Assembly: GCA_947474485.1 (NCBI GenBank)
Contig: CANJJP010000072.1
Span: 1-7,310, forward strand
Direction of reading: 5' to 3'
DNA from: Bacteroidota bacterium
GTDB lineage: Bacteria; Bacteroidota; Bacteroidia; B-17B0; Aurantibacillaceae
Length of the DNA stretch: 7,310 nucleotides
In this document: positions 5,821-7,310 of the stretch, in pieces
How positions within the stretch are numbered: the first letter of the stretch is position 1
How the letters are laid out: each line of letters begins with the position of its first letter
Made by a program: the position numbers and the translations under genes
Notes under the pieces: model-generated
The model's input: the letters and a program-made list of their open reading frames with translations, nothing else
Told to the model about the DNA's origin: nothing
The model's database searches: none

Positions 5821-5905
5821 TCAGATTCATTTGATTGAAATCGTAGCAATATTTTCTGTTAAAAACTATGTAAATCTTAATGCCTGTTTTTGGCCAAAGC
5901 CTTTG

Positions 5906-5913
5906 TACTTTTA
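5906..5913 (+). promoter_or_regulatory. Weak candidate -7 box for mutS
   Basis: TACTTTTA differs from the TAnnTTTG consensus only in the last base and lies 6 nt before the mutS ATG, the same spacing as the box before the VanZ-like gene. No -33 TTTG is found at the usual distance; a TTG at 5890-5892 is too close. The rest of 5821-5919 shows nothing I can name. Confidence 0.25.
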
Positions 5914-5919
5914 CTCTCT

Positions 5920-7310
5920 ATGGCAGCGAGTACAAAAGATAAAGCAGACAAGGAAACACCCTTAATGAAACAATTTAACGAAATCAAATCCAAATATCCG
6001 GATGCGATTTTGCTTTTTAGAGTGGGTGATTTTTATGAAACTTTTGGAGAAGACGCTGTTAAAACTGCTTCCATTGTTGGTATCGTTTTAACTCGTCGCG
6101 CAAATGGTTCGGGTTCTTATATTGAGCTTGCTGGTTTTCCTCATCACTCATTAGATTCTTACTTGCCCCGCTTAGTACGTGCTGGTTATCGTGTGGCGGT
6201 ATGTGATCAGTTGGAAGACCCGAAGATGACTAAAACCATTGTAAAACGTGGTGTTACCGAATTGGTTACTCCAGGTCTATCTTACAACGATAAAGTTTTA
6301 GAAAATCGTTCGAATAACTTTTTAGCGTCTGTACATTTTGTAAAAGAGAATGCTGGTGTTTCTTTTTTAGATATATCAACCGGCGAATTCCTTGTGGCAG
6401 AAGGTTCTTTCAGCTATATAGAAAAATTGATTCAGAATTTTAAACCAAATGAAGTTATCTTTCAAAAATCGAATCGTGCACAATTGAATGAATTGTTAGG
6501 AGAGCGTTTTTATACTTTTGGTTTAGATGATTGGGCTTTTACTTATGATTATGGTTACGAATCCTTAAACAAACATTTTAATACTAAAACCCTGAAAGGC
6601 TTTGGTATTGAGGAGATGAACGATGCCATTGCTTCTTGCGGCGCAATCTTATATTACTTAAACGAAACCAAACACGATAAAATAAAACACATTACTTCTA
6701 TCTCACGTATTGAAGAAGAACGTTATGTGTGGTTAGATAGATTTACGATTCGTAATTTAGAATTGTTTAACTCGAATCATGAAAACGGAAAATGTTTGGT
6801 TGATGTAATTGACCACACCGTTTCACCAATGGGCGCACGTTTATTAAAACGTTGGTTGGCCTTGCCTTTAAAAGATATTGATCAAATAAACGAGCGTTTA
6901 CAAATTGTAGAATATTTCTCTTACGACCATGAATTAAGTGATGCACTAAGTGCAAAGTTTGGTTTAATTGGTGACTTAGAGCGCTTGATATCAAAGGCTG
7001 CTGCGGGTAGAGTAAATCCAAGAGAGTTAGTGCAATTAAAACGCGCATTGTATTTAATTGAAGAAGTAAAAGAGGCTGCTTCAAAATCAGAAAATCCACA
7101 ACTAGTTAATGTTGCTAATAAATTAAATACTTGCGTTCCTTTACGTGAGCGTTTAGAAAAAGAAATTAAAGAAGATGCTCCTGTTGTTGTTTCGAAAGGA
7201 AATGTAATTGGCGATGGAGTTAATGCTGATTTAGATGAGTTAAGAGCAATTTCTGGATCTGGAAAAAATTATTTATTGCAAGTACAAATGCGCGAAAGCG
7301 AACGCACTGG
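5920..7310 (+). CDS. mutS: DNA mismatch repair protein MutS (3' end missing)
   Basis: MutS recognises base mismatches and small loops and starts methyl-independent or nick-directed repair with MutL. The frame is open from ATG 5920 to the window end, giving 463 codons plus two bases, about half of a normal MutS. The mismatch-binding domain is at the N-terminus: TPLMKQFNEIK (13-23), then LLFRVGDFYETFG with the Phe-x-Glu wedge at Phe38 and Glu40, and later VAVCDQLEDP and VTPGL. The connector domain follows, with GVSFLDISTGEF. The lever/core domain begins with LDRFTIRNLELFN (Asn279) and SPMGARLLKRWL. The sequence ends in the clamp region, so the Walker A/B ATPase is outside the window. The start agrees with other MutS proteins, which also open with a short polar tail before the TP-x-M motif. 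No frameshift or stop is seen. Confidence 0.97.
   Translation, partial: MAASTKDKADKETPLMKQFNEIKSKYPDAILLFRVGDFYETFGEDAVKTASIVGIVLTRRANGSGSYIELAGFPHHSLDSYLPRLVRAGYRVAVCDQLEDPKMTKTIVKRGVTELVTPGLSYNDKVLENRSNNFLASVHFVKENAGVSFLDISTGEFLVAEGSFSYIEKLIQNFKPNEVIFQKSNRAQLNELLGERFYTFGLDDWAFTYDYGYESLNKHFNTKTLKGFGIEEMNDAIASCGAILYYLNETKHDKIKHITSISRIEEERYVWLDRFTIRNLELFNSNHENGKCLVDVIDHTVSPMGARLLKRWLALPLKDIDQINERLQIVEYFSYDHELSDALSAKFGLIGDLERLISKAAAGRVNPRELVQLKRALYLIEEVKEAASKSENPQLVNVANKLNTCVPLRERLEKEIKEDAPVVVSKGNVIGDGVNADLDELRAISGSGKNYLLQVQMRESERT

Noticed and set aside
5574..5849. Minus-strand open frame of 91 codons
   Set aside because: It runs through the palindromic repeat and into the 3' end of the WbqC gene; its sequence has no domain character.
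6767..7099. Minus-strand open frame of 110 codons
   Set aside because: It lies wholly inside mutS, whose frame is intact and conserved.

Overview
The window looks like chromosomal DNA from a member of the Bacteroidota (Flavobacteriia/Cytophagia/Sphingobacteriia-like). It is AT-rich, and the protein sequences (GrpE-DnaJ pair, WbqC-family protein, MutS) read as Bacteroidota versions. Several genes have the Bacteroidota -7 promoter box TAnnTTTG just upstream instead of a clear Shine-Dalgarno. This assignment is inferred from sequence style, not from a database search.

Left part (1-1731, + strand): the 3' end of a gene for a single-pass membrane protein, cut by the window start; a small four-helix membrane protein resembling the VanZ-like fold; and, overlapping it by 20 bp, a secreted cysteine-rich protein with a probable metal-binding cysteine cluster followed by a beta-rich domain. 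None of the three has a function I can name. This is the least understood part of the window.

Middle part (1821-5013, - strand): reading in the direction of transcription, a secreted alpha/beta-hydrolase (carboxylesterase/phospholipase family), then grpE, dnaJ, folB and tRNA-Cys(GCA), ending in a strong rho-independent terminator. GrpE and DnaJ are the nucleotide exchange factor and J-domain co-chaperone of DnaK. folB (folate synthesis) starts 1 nt after the dnaJ stop, and the tRNA starts 49 nt after the folB stop, so grpE-dnaJ-folB-tRNA-Cys may be one transcription unit. dnaK itself is not in the window.

Right part (5014-7310, + strand): a divergent promoter region carrying a 9-bp inverted repeat, a WbqC-family protein, a ~110-bp imperfect palindrome built of CACNGAG-like units (an intergenic repeat element), and the first 463 codons of mutS (DNA mismatch repair), cut by the window end.

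Overall this is mostly housekeeping sequence. I see no CRISPR array, no transposase or integrase, no toxin-antitoxin pair and no recognisable defence system. The points most worth a second look are the VanZ-like/cysteine-rich gene pair, the palindromic repeat before mutS, the hairpin between grpE and dnaJ, and the very short or absent leaders suggested by promoter boxes lying 4-6 nt before start codons.
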